Below are positions 1 through 8,867 of a stretch of 64,000 nt of DNA, piece after piece. The translations under genes and the position numbers were made by a program. The DNA is from Arcobacter suis CECT 7833. Its GTDB lineage: Bacteria; Campylobacterota; Campylobacteria; Campylobacterales; Arcobacteraceae. Within the stretch, counting starts at the first letter, position 1; each line of letters begins with the position of its first letter. The notes below the pieces were generated by a model. That model worked only from the letters and a program-made list of their open reading frames with translations. It was not told the DNA's origin and made no database searches. The stretch is taken from the NCBI RefSeq assembly GCF_003544815.1, contig NZ_CP032100.1:1550001-1614000 (forward strand). The letters are read 5' to 3'.

Positions 1-113
1 CAGTTATCTAATGTACTAGAACTTACGCCAATAATTTCCGCAGTTTGTTTTTGATTTAGACAAATACAACCTTTTAGTTCAGGTCTTGCATTGTTTAATT
101 CTTCTAATGTCAT
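1..113 (-). CDS. Helix-turn-helix DNA-binding protein, C-terminal part cut by window edge
   Basis: The first 37 codons of a minus-strand gene run off the left edge. They read as a short helix-turn-helix segment (residues about 18-37, ending QTAEIIGVSSSTLDN), the pattern of small excisionase- or AlpA-type DNA-binding proteins. A purine-rich ribosome site (AAAGGAGAAAG on the coding strand) precedes the ATG. It is divergent from the repressor-like gene on the other side, and repeated TGTTGAA motifs lie between them, as in a phage or plasmid control region. Because most of the protein is missing, its family and role are inferred from this segment only. Confidence 0.6.
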   Translation of the reverse strand, partial: MTLEELNNARPELKGCICLNQKQTAEIIGVSSSTLDN

Positions 114-135
114 TCTTTCTCCTTTATTTAAGATA

Positions 136-231
136 TTCAACATTTTTGTTGAATTATGTTGAATATTTGAATATTGACATTATTAAACTTAATATTATAT
201 AAATTGTTGTATTATGTTGAAAAATGTTGAA
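136..231. promoter_or_regulatory. Repeated TGTTGAA operator-like sites between divergent regulators
   Basis: TGTTGAA occurs at 147-153, 157-163, 215-221 and 225-231, and its inverse TTCAACA at 136-142. The copies at 136-142 and 147-153 form a perfect 7-bp inverted repeat with a four-T spacer. The sites flank the space between two divergent DNA-binding genes, and the last two abut the start of the rightward gene. This is the arrangement expected of operators for an autoregulatory phage-type repressor. The sequence repeat is direct observation; binding by the adjacent repressor is inference. Confidence 0.6.
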
Positions 232-243
232 GAGGGAATTTTT

Positions 244-798
244 ATGGATAATGTAATTGAAATTTTAGAACGATTATTTAATTTTTATAAAGTTACGAAT
301 GTTGCTGAGTTGTCACAAAAAATAGAAACATCACAAGCAACAATATCAAGTTGGAAAGTTAGAAACTCAATTAATGCAGTAAAAAAGAAATGTAGAGAAT
401 TAAATATCTATGATGAAATATTTACTGATAAAGTTTTAATAAATGAAAATATATTTGAAGATGAGCTCAATACTATTTATGATATTTTAATTGATAATGC
501 AAAATACACATTAAAAGATAAAATAAATAAATTATTTGACAAAAATATTTTAAATAAGATGGATACTTACTTAACAAAAAAAATATTAATTAGAGTTCTA
601 AATAAACTAAAAGAAGAAAATAAAAGATATCCCATTAATATATCAAAAAAATATCTTTTAAAAGAAATATCTGATACTAAAATCAATTTTACTGAACCAT
701 TTAAAAGAAAAGAGTTAATTTCAATAATCGAAAAAAATTTTTCTAATCTTGAATGTTATGTTTTAATAAACTATTATGAAGAGCTACTAGAAAAATAA
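244..798 (+). CDS. Phage-repressor-like helix-turn-helix protein
   Basis: A 184-residue protein. Its first ~60 residues have the layout of CI-type repressor N-terminal domains: VIEILERLFNFYKV, then the HTH-like NVAELSQKIETSQATISSWK. The rest is lysine-rich, helical and unrecognised, with no LexA-type peptidase motif. An upstream in-frame ATG at 214 lies inside the TGTTGAA repeats. The ATG at 244, with GAGGGAA 5-7 nt before it, is the better start. It probably represses itself and the divergent gene to its left. Its position on the 3' side of a tRNA gene suggests it belongs to an integrated element. The function is inferred from the fold and context only. Confidence 0.65.
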   Translation: MDNVIEILERLFNFYKVTNVAELSQKIETSQATISSWKVRNSINAVKKKCRELNIYDEIFTDKVLINENIFEDELNTIYDILIDNAKYTLKDKINKLFDKNILNKMDTYLTKKILIRVLNKLKEENKRYPINISKKYLLKEISDTKINFTEPFKRKELISIIEKNFSNLECYVLINYYEELLEK

Positions 799-872
799 AA
801 GAGGTGGGAAATAAGTGGGAAAGAGTAAATTTTAATAAAACTTAAAAAGCTTATAAAAGCCCTTTAAATCAA

Positions 873-948
873 TGGCGACCCCAGCATGATTCGAACATGC
901 GTGTTCTGGAGGAAATCCAGACGTCCTTGGCCACTAGACGACAGGGTC
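873..948 (-). tRNA. tRNA-Glu (anticodon TTC), CCA end encoded
   Basis: The minus strand folds into a complete cloverleaf. It has a 7-bp acceptor stem (GACCCTG with TGGGGTC, two wobble pairs), a D arm GTCTAGTGGCCAAGGAC, a 5-bp anticodon stem TCTGG/CCAGA around loop ATTTCCT, a GCATG/CATGC T stem around TTCGAAT, discriminator G and an encoded CCA. With that stem the anticodon is TTC, glutamate, in keeping with the glutamate-type D arm and G73. Position 37 is C rather than the usual purine, which is odd. The 3' end faces the repressor genes, a frequent site for integration. Confidence 0.88.
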
Positions 949-1010
949 AAAAAAGAAGAGTGAAATTATATTTTAGTTTGAGTTTGTTCTTGCTTAAAAA
1001 TGCTAGTTTA

Positions 1011-1454
1011 TTATCTTAATCTCTTTAAAGAAGCTTTTGAAAGTTTTATTATAGATGAGGCTTTTGTTTCAAAAAAACCTTTTTTATTTTCTACTATTAC
1101 ATCAGCACCATTTACTGCAAAATTTTTATCAAAACTTTCAGTTGTTTTATTTGCAGAAGTTGAATATAAAATACTAAATTTATGGATAAAATCATAAAAA
1201 TCTGAATTTTTATCTACTACTCTAAATGATTTTGTATTTGGATAAATAAAAGTAGTTTTTTTACTATTTCTTACTTTTTTTCTAAACTTTTTGGGAACTC
1301 TTGTATGTTCATTTAATGTTTTAAAAGAATCTACTGTATGAAGTATTTTTTTAGAAGTTGGTCTTTGTTTGATGGTTGAAAGTTTCTCATCATTTAAAGA
1401 TGAGAAACCAACTGTTGTATCTGTTTGAACCAGATAAACTAAAGAAGAATCCAT
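1011..1454 (-). CDS. Sua5/YciO/YrdC-family protein (short form)
   Basis: A 147-residue protein starting MDSSLVYLVQTDTTVGFSS, followed by LSTIKQRPTSKKIL. This is the TDTxxG...KxRP signature of the Sua5/YciO/YrdC fold, whose members make threonylcarbamoyl-AMP for t6A tRNA modification. At under 150 residues it is shorter than TsaC (about 190) and may lack part of the canonical pocket, so a TsaC role is not certain. A second YrdC-domain protein elsewhere could carry the essential function. It starts 6 nt after the carB stop codon and is probably co-transcribed with carB. Confidence 0.75.
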   Translation of the reverse strand: MDSSLVYLVQTDTTVGFSSLNDEKLSTIKQRPTSKKILHTVDSFKTLNEHTRVPKKFRKKVRNSKKTTFIYPNTKSFRVVDKNSDFYDFIHKFSILYSTSANKTTESFDKNFAVNGADVIVENKKGFFETKASSIIKLSKASLKRLR

Positions 1455-1460
1455 AAACTC

Positions 1461-4400
1461 TTAATCGTTTAAGAATTCTTGGATTGATTTTGGAGTTGAA
1501 ACATCATTTGTTTTTAAAACTCTGATTGCTTCAACAGCAGCATTTGCAGCAGCAACTGTTGTAAAATATGGAACATTCATTCTTAAAACAGCTCTTCTAA
1601 TATCTTTTCCATCATCTTTTGATGACTCTTTTGCTTCACTTGTATTAATTGCCATTGCAATATCACCATTTGTAAGTAAATCTGTGATATTTGGTCTTCC
1701 TTCACTAACTTTTAATACTTTTTCGCACTCAACACCAGCTTCATTTATAATATTATAAGTTCCACCAGTTGCCACGATTGTAAAGCCATTTTCAGTTAAA
1801 CCTTTTGCAATAGTTGGAGCAAACTCTTTATCTAAATCGCATAATGAAATAAATACTTTTCCAGCTTTTGGAAGATCATTTTTTGCTGCACTTTGAGACT
1901 TAGCAAATGCCATACCAAAGTTATCTGAAATACCCATAACTTCACCAGTTGATTTCATTTCAGGACTTAAAAGTAAATCTGCACCAGTTAATTTATTAAA
2001 TGGGAAAACCGCTTCTTTAACAGCTACGTGACCTTTTAATTTTGGTTTTAATACACCATTACCCTCAGTTACAATATCTTTATCATAAACAGATAATGCA
2101 GCTCTTAAAGTTTCACCCCACATAACTCTAGTTGCAACTTTCGCAAGTGGCATACCAGTAGCTTTTGATACAAATGGAACTGTTCTTGAAGCTCTTGGAT
2201 TTACTTCAATTAAATAAATTTCACCTTTGTGAATTGCATATTGAGTATTCATTAAACCAACTACACCAAGACCTAAAGCCATCTCTTTAGTTTTTGTTTC
2301 TAATTGTTTAATTAAATCATCACTAATTGAGATTGGAGGTAATGAACAAGCTGAATCCCCTGAGTGAATCCCAGCTTCTTCAATATGTTGCATAATTCCA
2401 CCAATATAAACTTCTTTTCCATCACAAATACAATCAACATCAAGTTCGATTGCTCTATCTAGGAATTTATCAATTAAAACTGGTGCATCATTTGAAACTG
2501 AAACTGCTTCATCCATATATTGTTTTAACTCATCACTTGAGTAAACAATTCTCATTCCTCTTCCACCAAGTACAAATGAAGGTCTTACAAGTACTGGATA
2601 ACCGATTTTTTCAGCAATTTCAATAGCTTCTGTTACTTCTACAGCTGTTCCATTTTCAGGTTGTAATAATCCAATATTTTCAACAAATGCTGAGAATTTT
2701 TTTCTATCTTCTGCTAAATCAATAACTTCTGCTGTAGTTCCTATGATTTTTGCCCCTGCTTTTGTTAAAGCATTTGCAAGTTTTAAAGGAGTTTGTCCAC
2801 CAAAGTGTACGATTACACCATCTGGATTCTCTTTTTCTACTACACTTCTTACGTGTTCAAAATCAATTGGTTCGAAATATAAAACATCTGAAGTATCATA
2901 ATCTGTTGATACAGTTTCAGGGTTGCAGTTATACATAATTGTTTTTACACCCATTTCATTTAAAGCAAATGATGCGTGTACACAACAATAGTCAAACTCA
3001 ATACCTTGACCAATTCTATTTGGTCCACCACCAATAATCATTACTTTTTTCTCTGCTGATTCAGTTTTAGCAACTTTTGGTAATTTTGTAATATTAGTTG
3101 TAGAGTATAAATATGGTGTTAAAGCTTTAAATTCAGCTGCACAAGTATCAACTTCGTTGTACTCAAAATCTACATCTAAAGCTTTTCTAGCTTGATATAC
3201 ATCTTCTTCAGTTTTTCCAATTAGATTTGCAATCATTTTATCGCTAAATCCATTTGTTTTGATTTTTCTCATAAATACTTCATCAGTTAAAATTGATTCA
3301 TTTATAGAAGTTTCTAAGTTAAAAATCTCTCTAAATTTAGTTAAAAACCAAGGGTCAATTTTTGATAATTCAAAAATATCATCATTTGTAAGACCTTGTC
3401 TCATACCTTCCATTAGGTATAAAAGTCTTTTATCATTTGGTCTTCTAATCTCTTTTTTAATGAAATCTAAATCACCATCTATTCTATCAAATCCTACAAG
3501 TCCAGTTTCAAGTGAACAAAGTGCTTTTTGAATTGATTCATTAAATGTTCTTCCAATAGCCATTACTTCACCAACTGATTTCATAGAAGTTGTTAAAGTT
3601 GAATTTGCTTTTGGGAATTTTTCAAATGTAAATCTTGGAACTTTTGTAACTATATAATCAATTACTGGCTCAAACGATGCAGTTGTTCCTGTAATATCAT
3701 TTTGAATTTCATCAAGTGTAAATCCAACAGCTAGAAGTGTTGCTACTTTTGCAATTGGGTAACCAGTTGCTTTTGAAGCAAGTGCAGATGATCTTGAAAC
3801 CCTTGGGTTCATTTCAATTACAATCATTCTTCCTGTATTTGGACAAATTGAGAATTGAACATTTGAACCACCAGTATCAACACCTATTTCTCTAAGAATT
3901 GCAAAAGAAGCATTTCTCATATCTTGATACTCTTTATCTGTAAGAGTTAGTGCTGGGGCAATAGTTACACTATCTCCTGTATGTACACCCATTGGGTCAA
4001 GGTTTTCAATAGAACATACGATGATACAGTTATCATTTTTGTCTCTGATAACTTCCATTTCGTATTCTTTCCAACCAAGCATAGATTCCATAATTTCAAT
4101 CTCATTAATTGGAGATGCTTCTATTCCTATTTCAGCAAGTTTTTTAAACTCTTCCATATTATAAGCAACACCAGAACCTCCACCTGCAAGGGTGAAAGAT
4201 GCTCTACTAATCACAGGGAAACCTATCTCTTTTGCCACTCTCATAGCTTCTTCAACGCTATATGCGTTTGCACTTTTTGGTAAATCCATACCAATTTTTA
4301 TCATAGCTTCATTAAAAAGATGTCTATCTTCACCTTTTTTAATAGCATCAGGATGAGCTCCTAAAAAATGAACTCCCTCTAACATACCTTTATCGTACAT

Positions 4401-4703
4401 TGAAGTTGCAACATTTAGTGCAGTTTGTCCACCCATAGTAGGTAAAATAGCATCAATTTTTTCTTTTTCAATAATCTTAGCAACTACAGCTTCTGTAATT
4501 GGTTCGATATAAGTTTTATCAGCAAATTCAGGATCAGTCATAATTGTCGCTGGATTTGAATTTATTAAAACAACTCTATACCCTAGTTCTTTTAGCGTTT
4601 TTGTAGCTTGAGTACCTGAGTAATCAAACTCACATGCTTGACCAATTACAATTGGTCCAGAACCGATAAGTAAAATAGATTTTATATCTTCTCTTTTTGG
4701 CAT
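1461..4703 (-). CDS. carB: Carbamoyl-phosphate synthase large subunit
   Basis: A full-length 1080-residue protein, the usual size for CarB. It makes carbamoyl phosphate from bicarbonate, ammonia and two ATP, feeding arginine and pyrimidine synthesis. Two homologous ATP-grasp halves are visible. The first opens [23 protein letters not shown] and has metal/ATP motif [20 protein letters not shown]. The second opens near residue 552 with [20 protein letters not shown] and has [20 protein letters not shown]. An MGS-like allosteric domain closes the protein ([17 protein letters not shown]). The small subunit gene carA is not in the window. The start follows a GGGGAA ribosome site. A 9-bp inverted repeat lies upstream, between this gene and thiF. 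Confidence 0.97.
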   Translation of the reverse strand: MPKREDIKSILLIGSGPIVIGQACEFDYSGTQATKTLKELGYRVVLINSNPATIMTDPEFADKTYIEPITEAVVAKIIEKEKIDAILPTMGGQTALNVATSMYDKGMLEGVHFLGAHPDAIKKGEDRHLFNEAMIKIGMDLPKSANAYSVEEAMRVAKEIGFPVISRASFTLAGGGSGVAYNMEEFKKLAEIGIEASPINEIEIMESMLGWKEYEMEVIRDKNDNCIIVCSIENLDPMGVHTGDSVTIAPALTLTDKEYQDMRNASFAILREIGVDTGGSNVQFSICPNTGRMIVIEMNPRVSRSSALASKATGYPIAKVATLLAVGFTLDEIQNDITGTTASFEPVIDYIVTKVPRFTFEKFPKANSTLTTSMKSVGEVMAIGRTFNESIQKALCSLETGLVGFDRIDGDLDFIKKEIRRPNDKRLLYLMEGMRQGLTNDDIFELSKIDPWFLTKFREIFNLETSINESILTDEVFMRKIKTNGFSDKMIANLIGKTEEDVYQARKALDVDFEYNEVDTCAAEFKALTPYLYSTTNITKLPKVAKTESAEKKVMIIGGGPNRIGQGIEFDYCCVHASFALNEMGVKTIMYNCNPETVSTDYDTSDVLYFEPIDFEHVRSVVEKENPDGVIVHFGGQTPLKLANALTKAGAKIIGTTAEVIDLAEDRKKFSAFVENIGLLQPENGTAVEVTEAIEIAEKIGYPVLVRPSFVLGGRGMRIVYSSDELKQYMDEAVSVSNDAPVLIDKFLDRAIELDVDCICDGKEVYIGGIMQHIEEAGIHSGDSACSLPPISISDDLIKQLETKTKEMALGLGVVGLMNTQYAIHKGEIYLIEVNPRASRTVPFVSKATGMPLAKVATRVMWGETLRAALSVYDKDIVTEGNGVLKPKLKGHVAVKEAVFPFNKLTGADLLLSPEMKSTGEVMGISDNFGMAFAKSQSAAKNDLPKAGKVFISLCDLDKEFAPTIAKGLTENGFTIVATGGTYNIINEAGVECEKVLKVSEGRPNITDLLTNGDIAMAINTSEAKESSKDDGKDIRRAVLRMNVPYFTTVAAANAAVEAIRVLKTNDVSTPKSIQEFLND

Positions 4704-4791
4704 AAAAATTCCCCGTATTTATTTTATAAAATTTGGATAGTGTATCTAAAAGGTGCTTAAAATTCGGTTATATGGATGATTCATTTGAGAA

Positions 4792-4824
4792 AACATGAAT
4801 AAATAATTTACATCTATTCATGTT
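4792..4824. repeat. Inverted repeat upstream of carB
   Basis: Two perfect 9-bp arms, AACATGAAT and ATTCATGTT, lie 15 nt apart in the 131-nt gap between the thiF-like stop and the carB start. On the transcribed strand the hairpin is followed only by GTTTTCTC, so it would be a weak terminator for the thiF-like gene. It could equally be a protein-binding site for carB control. The half-sites resemble ARG-box halves (TGAAT/ATTCA), but the spacing is far larger than a normal ARG box, so that link is weak. Confidence 0.45.
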
Positions 4825-4834
4825 ATATACAGGC

Positions 4835-5518
4835 TTATTTTGTAGGAAGATTGAACTTTTTAGTGTTTAAAACACCTTCATTATCAAAAGATAAATAGTA
4901 TAAAATATCTTTTTTTACACTAAGTCCAGCTAAATATCTAAGTGCTAAATTCGCTTGTAAAGAACCAATATGCATAACAATTGGACAAGCAATTCCATTT
5001 GGTTTTCTATCATTTATTTGAAAAACTGCTTCATAAGAGGCTTTTTCAAAAAAACAAACTTGCCCATGAAACTCTTCAACTGAACCATAAATCCAAGGTT
5101 GATTATGTTTCATACAATATTCATTTATTGCTGCTCGGGTTGGAAGATTATCAGTTGCATCGATGATTAAATCAAAAGTTAAATCTCTTTTTGCAAACTC
5201 ATCAAAACTTTCCGTAAATGCATTTACCTTTACATAAGGACATCTTGATTCCATAAGTTCTTTTAAAACTTCTGCTTTGTATTTTCCATCATCACCTACT
5301 TTGAAACCTATTTGTCTATGAATATTATGAACCCCAACCGTATCAAAATCCACAAAAGTAAATTCCCCTATTCCACTAGCTCCCAAAGCAATTCCAAGAG
5401 TACATCCAAGCCCACCACTTCCAATGATTGCTACTTTTTTATTTTGAAGAGAATCTTGTGTTTCTTGTCCCCAAAGTTTAATTTGTCTATTAAAATATTC
5501 GTTAAATTCTTCGTTCAT
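4835..5518 (-). CDS. ThiF/MoeB/HesA-family adenylyltransferase
   Basis: A 227-residue E1-like enzyme that adenylates the C-terminal glycine of a ubiquitin-fold sulfur carrier, such as ThiS or MoaD. The nucleotide loop GSGGLG (about 33-38), the FVDFDTVGVHNIHRQIGF segment with the N/R/Q catalytic residues, and DATDN are all present. The paired CxxC zinc motifs typical of many MoeB/ThiF proteins are not evident, only isolated cysteines. The partner carrier cannot be assigned because no thiS or moaD gene is adjacent. AAGGA stands 7 nt before the ATG. Neighbours are xseB upstream and carB downstream on the same strand. Confidence 0.82.
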   Translation of the reverse strand: MNEEFNEYFNRQIKLWGQETQDSLQNKKVAIIGSGGLGCTLGIALGASGIGEFTFVDFDTVGVHNIHRQIGFKVGDDGKYKAEVLKELMESRCPYVKVNAFTESFDEFAKRDLTFDLIIDATDNLPTRAAINEYCMKHNQPWIYGSVEEFHGQVCFFEKASYEAVFQINDRKPNGIACPIVMHIGSLQANLALRYLAGLSVKKDILYYLSFDNEGVLNTKKFNLPTK

Positions 5519-5622
5519 ATTTATTCCTTACTATATTACATTAGATTATTATTTTTATATTGTTTTATAATAATAGCAAATTTAGATTAAAAATCTTTGA
5601 CTAGAATCAAGGGATATATTTT

Positions 5623-5826
5623 TTATTCTTTATTAGCAGTAGTAAAAATTAGTTTTGCTTCATCAAGAAGTTTTTGAGCATCTTCTAGCTCTTTTACACC
5701 TGTTTTATATACTTGTATTGAATCACTTAAAGTAATTTGTGGATTTGATAATTTTTCTAAAAGCTCTTTTGCTTTTATGATTTTTTCTTCAAAATTTATT
5801 TGTTCTAACTCTTTTGTATCTTGCAT
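5623..5826 (-). CDS. xseB: Exodeoxyribonuclease VII small subunit
   Basis: A 67-residue helical protein with the XseB pattern: FEEKIIKAKELLEKLSNPQITLSDSIQVYKTGVKELEDAQKLLDEAK. Small subunits wrap around XseA and are needed for exonuclease VII, which trims single-stranded DNA. The length is typical for XseB. Its ATG directly abuts the metX stop codon, so the two are co-transcribed. xseA is not in the window. Confidence 0.88.
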   Translation of the reverse strand: MQDTKELEQINFEEKIIKAKELLEKLSNPQITLSDSIQVYKTGVKELEDAQKLLDEAKLIFTTANKE

Positions 5827-6933
5827 CTATTTGTCCTTTAATATTTCTCTTACATGATTTTCAAACTTTTCAACTTCAACCAAAAATGAATCATGTCCTG
5901 ATTGGCTTTGCACTAATTTATAAGTAACTTTATTTTCTCGACCTAGTTTTATCATTATATCTCTTATCTCTTCCATCTCTTCAGGAAAAAATAACATATC
6001 ATCACTAAAAGCTATTAAATGCAGATTTGCTTGGACTTTATCAAAAGAGTCTTCAATTTTATCTTTATTTCTTCCCGCATCAAAAATATTCATTGTTTTA
6101 CAAGTGTAAAGATATGAAAGTGGGTCAAAAATATTTGGAAAAGCATAAGAGTTATATTCTAAATATTTTTCTACTTCAAATCTTCCAAATAATTCATACA
6201 AACCATCTGTCGATGAATACTCTCTTCCAAATTTATTATTAAAAAAATTAGGACTTAAATAACATATTAATCCAGCCATTCTTCCAACTGCAAGTCCTGG
6301 AAGTCCTAAAGCCTTTGGATCATCTTTTTTGTAATTTCCCTTATTAAAAATTGGGTCATGTCTAACTGCTTCCATTCCAACTTTATTAAAAGCTATCGCC
6401 CAAGGTCTTGTATATGCAGTAGTTGCCAAAGCAATAATATCATCGGCAAATGTTGGATGTTCGATTGCATAACAAAGTGCTTGCATTCCTCCCATACTTC
6501 CACCAATTACAGCTTTTGCTTTTGTAATTCCTAATCTTTTATACAACTTCATTTGAGCTTTTACAATATCAGAAATTGCAAGAACTGGAAATTTTAATCT
6601 ATACTCTTTTTTTGTTGATGGATCTATACTCATAGGATTCGTCGAACCATAAGAAGAGCCAATATTGTTTGAGCAGATAACAAAATATTTTGTAGTATCA
6701 ATAGCTTTTCCATCACCGATGAATTTATCCCACCAACCAGCTTTTGCCTCATCGGCATATCTTCCAGCTGCATGATGACTTAATGATAAGGGATGACAAA
6801 TCACAATTACATTTGATTTATCTTCATTTAATTGCCCATAAGTTTCATAAATGATTTCAAAAGACTCCAAAAGTCGTCCACTTTCTAAGTATAAATGTTC
6901 ATTGAATTTTTCTACTTTTGTCTCTATTCTCAA
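5827..6933 (-). CDS. metX: Homoserine O-acetyltransferase
   Basis: A 368-residue alpha/beta hydrolase that acetylates homoserine with acetyl-CoA, the first committed step of methionine synthesis by direct sulfhydrylation. The nucleophile elbow GGSMGG (Ser about 146), a C-terminal aspartate in AFSDDMLFFP and the histidine in SGHDSFLVE form the catalytic triad. The oxyanion-side motif SNNIGSSYGSTNP is typical of MetX. By sequence MetX and serine/succinyl variants are close, so acyl-CoA preference is assumed. No SAM riboswitch-like structure is visible in the short leader. Confidence 0.93.
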   Translation of the reverse strand: MRIETKVEKFNEHLYLESGRLLESFEIIYETYGQLNEDKSNVIVICHPLSLSHHAAGRYADEAKAGWWDKFIGDGKAIDTTKYFVICSNNIGSSYGSTNPMSIDPSTKKEYRLKFPVLAISDIVKAQMKLYKRLGITKAKAVIGGSMGGMQALCYAIEHPTFADDIIALATTAYTRPWAIAFNKVGMEAVRHDPIFNKGNYKKDDPKALGLPGLAVGRMAGLICYLSPNFFNNKFGREYSSTDGLYELFGRFEVEKYLEYNSYAFPNIFDPLSYLYTCKTMNIFDAGRNKDKIEDSFDKVQANLHLIAFSDDMLFFPEEMEEIRDIMIKLGRENKVTYKLVQSQSGHDSFLVEVEKFENHVREILKDK

Positions 6934-7013
6934 ACTATTTCCAATCTTTTTTTATTAAATTAAGGGCTCTATAATATCTAAACTATCATAAGAATAGGAT
7001 TTATTAGACTATT

Positions 7014-7463
7014 TTATGCCTTGTATAAATCCTCTAATTGTACTTTCATAAGTTCTTGCCAAACTAAACTTGGTTGCCATATATCAAAAATAGATAAATC
7101 TATTTGCTCAAAAGGTGTATGTAAAATATATTTGTGATAAACATACATAAAAGCACTAACTCTGTAATTTTTTGCACAGTGAATCCAAACTTTATTTGCA
7201 CCAAGGGCTTGTAAAATATTTAAAAATAGTTTTAAATCTGATATTTTTGGATTTTCAAAATCCACAGGAATATGAATATAACTCATATTTAAAGAACTTA
7301 CAATTTTATCTTCATTTTCCAGAGCATTTGAAGTTGTGGGTACAGCTAAATTTATAACTACTTCAAAACCTTCATTTGCTATTAACTCTAACTCTTCAAT
7401 TTTTAGTTGACCTGATGTTGAAATTAGCTCATTTATTTTTACATAATTTAAGATTTTGTTCAT
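7014..7463 (-). CDS. Dual-specificity phosphatase-fold protein
   Basis: A 149-residue cytoplasmic protein with the fold pattern of small protein tyrosine phosphatase/DUF442-like proteins: TSGQLKIEELELIANEGFEVVINLAVP at the N terminus and VWIHCAKNYRVSAF as the candidate P-loop (about 112-125). In the classical loop, HCX5R, the arginine is six residues after the cysteine. Here it is five after (HCAKNYR), so either the loop is a recognised variant or the enzyme is not a normal phosphatase. Activity is unproven. It is followed by metX on the same strand with an 80-nt gap, and is divergent from hemF. Confidence 0.68.
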   Translation of the reverse strand: MNKILNYVKINELISTSGQLKIEELELIANEGFEVVINLAVPTTSNALENEDKIVSSLNMSYIHIPVDFENPKISDLKLFLNILQALGANKVWIHCAKNYRVSAFMYVYHKYILHTPFEQIDLSIFDIWQPSLVWQELMKVQLEDLYKA

Positions 7464-7523
7464 TTTTAGCTCCCATTTTTTCTTATTTTATGATTATCTT
7501 TCTTATTCGTAAGTTAATTTAAT

Positions 7524-7529
7524 TATAAT
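7524..7529 (+). promoter_or_regulatory. Candidate -10 element for hemF
   Basis: A perfect TATAAT lies 31 nt before the hemF ATG in an AT-rich stretch. It is followed by the ribosome site AAAGGG 8 nt before the start. Campylobacterota vegetative promoters commonly rely on the -10 and T-rich upstream DNA, not a -35 box, which fits here. The assignment is by position only. Confidence 0.5.
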
Positions 7530-7560
7530 TTGAAAATCAAAAATTAAAAGGGTTTTATAA

Positions 7561-8589
7561 ATGACTATGTCAAAATCGCAAGATGCTATAAAAGCTTATG
7601 AAATAGTAAAAGCTTTGCAAAAAAGATTTGTTGATAAATTAGATGATTTAAGTGCAAAATATGGTGAAAACAAAAAATTCCAAGAAGTTAATTGGTTACG
7701 AAACAATGGAGTTTATGGTGGTGGAAATAGATTTGAAGCTAGGGATGAAGTTTTATTTAACACTGCAAGTATAAATGTTTCTCAGGTTCATTATGATGAG
7801 GATTTAACAAAAAGTTTGCAAAGTGCAAGTGCAATTTCAACAATCATTCATCCAAAAAATCCAAATGTTCCATCAATTCATATACATATTAGTCTTACAA
7901 GTTTTAAAGATGGAAATTCATATTGGCGAATAATGGCTGATTTAAATCCAAGCCTTGAAAATATGGAAGATAAAAAAATATTTGATGAGTCTTTAAAACA
8001 AATCTCAAAAGAGAACTATGAAGAAGGAACAAAACAAGGGGAAAAATATTTTTTTATTCCAGCTTTAAATAAACACCGAGGTGTTTCTCACTTTTATTTG
8101 GAAAACTATAAAAGTGAAGATAAACAAAAAGATTTTGATTTTGCTTTAGAATTTGGAAAAAAAGTAATAGATACTTATATAAATATTATTTCAAATGCTT
8201 TAAAAACAAGACAAACTTTTAGTGTTCAAGATATAAAAAAACAGTTAGATTATCACACTTTATATCTTTTCCAAGTTTTAACCCTTGATAGAGGAACAAC
8301 TTCAGGACTTTTGATTCATAATGAAAATGATGTTGGAATCATGGGTTCTCTTCCTAAATTTGTAAATAAAAAATTATTAATTTCTTGGATAGAAAATATG
8401 GAAGAAGTTCAAAAAACATTGTTAGAAAAAATTATTAGTAGTATTGATGATAATGGAGTAATAAATACTCAAACAAAAGAAAAATTAGCACAAGTTGTGA
8501 GAAATCACTATAAAAATAATCCAGATGCACTAAAATATCAAGCAAGTGGAACAGTTATTCCAAATACAGTAAATAATCACATAAAATAA
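7561..8589 (+). CDS. hemF: Oxygen-dependent coproporphyrinogen III oxidase
   Basis: A 342-residue cytoplasmic enzyme that converts coproporphyrinogen III to protoporphyrinogen IX using oxygen, in haem synthesis. Diagnostic stretches are GGGNRFEARDEVLFNTASINVSQ-type text near 53-75, SIHIHISLTSF and YWRIMADLNPS with conserved histidines, HRGVSHFYLE, and the C-terminal LDRGTTSGLLIHNENDVGIMGSLP. An oxygen-requiring HemF fits a microaerobic to aerotolerant organism such as Arcobacter; many relatives rely on HemN alone. It is first of three closely spaced plus-strand genes. Confidence 0.93.
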   Translation: MTMSKSQDAIKAYEIVKALQKRFVDKLDDLSAKYGENKKFQEVNWLRNNGVYGGGNRFEARDEVLFNTASINVSQVHYDEDLTKSLQSASAISTIIHPKNPNVPSIHIHISLTSFKDGNSYWRIMADLNPSLENMEDKKIFDESLKQISKENYEEGTKQGEKYFFIPALNKHRGVSHFYLENYKSEDKQKDFDFALEFGKKVIDTYINIISNALKTRQTFSVQDIKKQLDYHTLYLFQVLTLDRGTTSGLLIHNENDVGIMGSLPKFVNKKLLISWIENMEEVQKTLLEKIISSIDDNGVINTQTKEKLAQVVRNHYKNNPDALKYQASGTVIPNTVNNHIK

Positions 8590-8601
8590 AGGGAAATAGT
8601 T

Positions 8602-8865
8602 ATGAATGTTATAGATCAATTAGAAAAGTTATTAAAAACTGAAGTTTTAATTCAAGTAGATGAAGAAATTGCAACAATAAAAAAATTTCTTGCAAAACAA
8701 AAAGATAGTGAAGATTTAAAAATTGAACTAGATTATATGCTAGATGTAAAAAAATATTATGATCAAGTAATATCACATATAGAAAAAAAGATTTTAAGTG
8801 AAGAAGATGCAGTTAAAATTCTTCAAGATTTAGAAGATATGAGAGAAGATGAGGATGATATTTAG
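8602..8865 (+). CDS. Small acidic helical protein of unknown function
   Basis: An 87-residue protein, predicted almost all helix, with heptad-like spacing (IDQLEKLLKTEVLIQVDEEIATIKKFLAKQ) and an acidic tail EDMREDEDDI. It has no signal peptide, cysteines or recognisable domain. A GGGAAAT ribosome site precedes the ATG, 12 nt after the hemF stop, and the next gene starts 2 nt after its own stop. It is therefore translated within an operon with hemF and the YeeE-like transporter. Its role is unknown. Confidence 0.75.
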   Translation: MNVIDQLEKLLKTEVLIQVDEEIATIKKFLAKQKDSEDLKIELDYMLDVKKYYDQVISHIEKKILSEEDAVKILQDLEDMREDEDDI

Positions 8866-8867
8866 AA

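Noticed and set aside
1000-1197. Plus-strand ORF opposite the Sua5-like gene
   Set aside because: It is antisense to a recognisable protein and has no domain or ribosome site.
6934-7013. SAM riboswitch before metX
   Set aside because: Only about 80 nt of AT-rich DNA with no P1-P4-like helices or conserved core; nothing supports a riboswitch.
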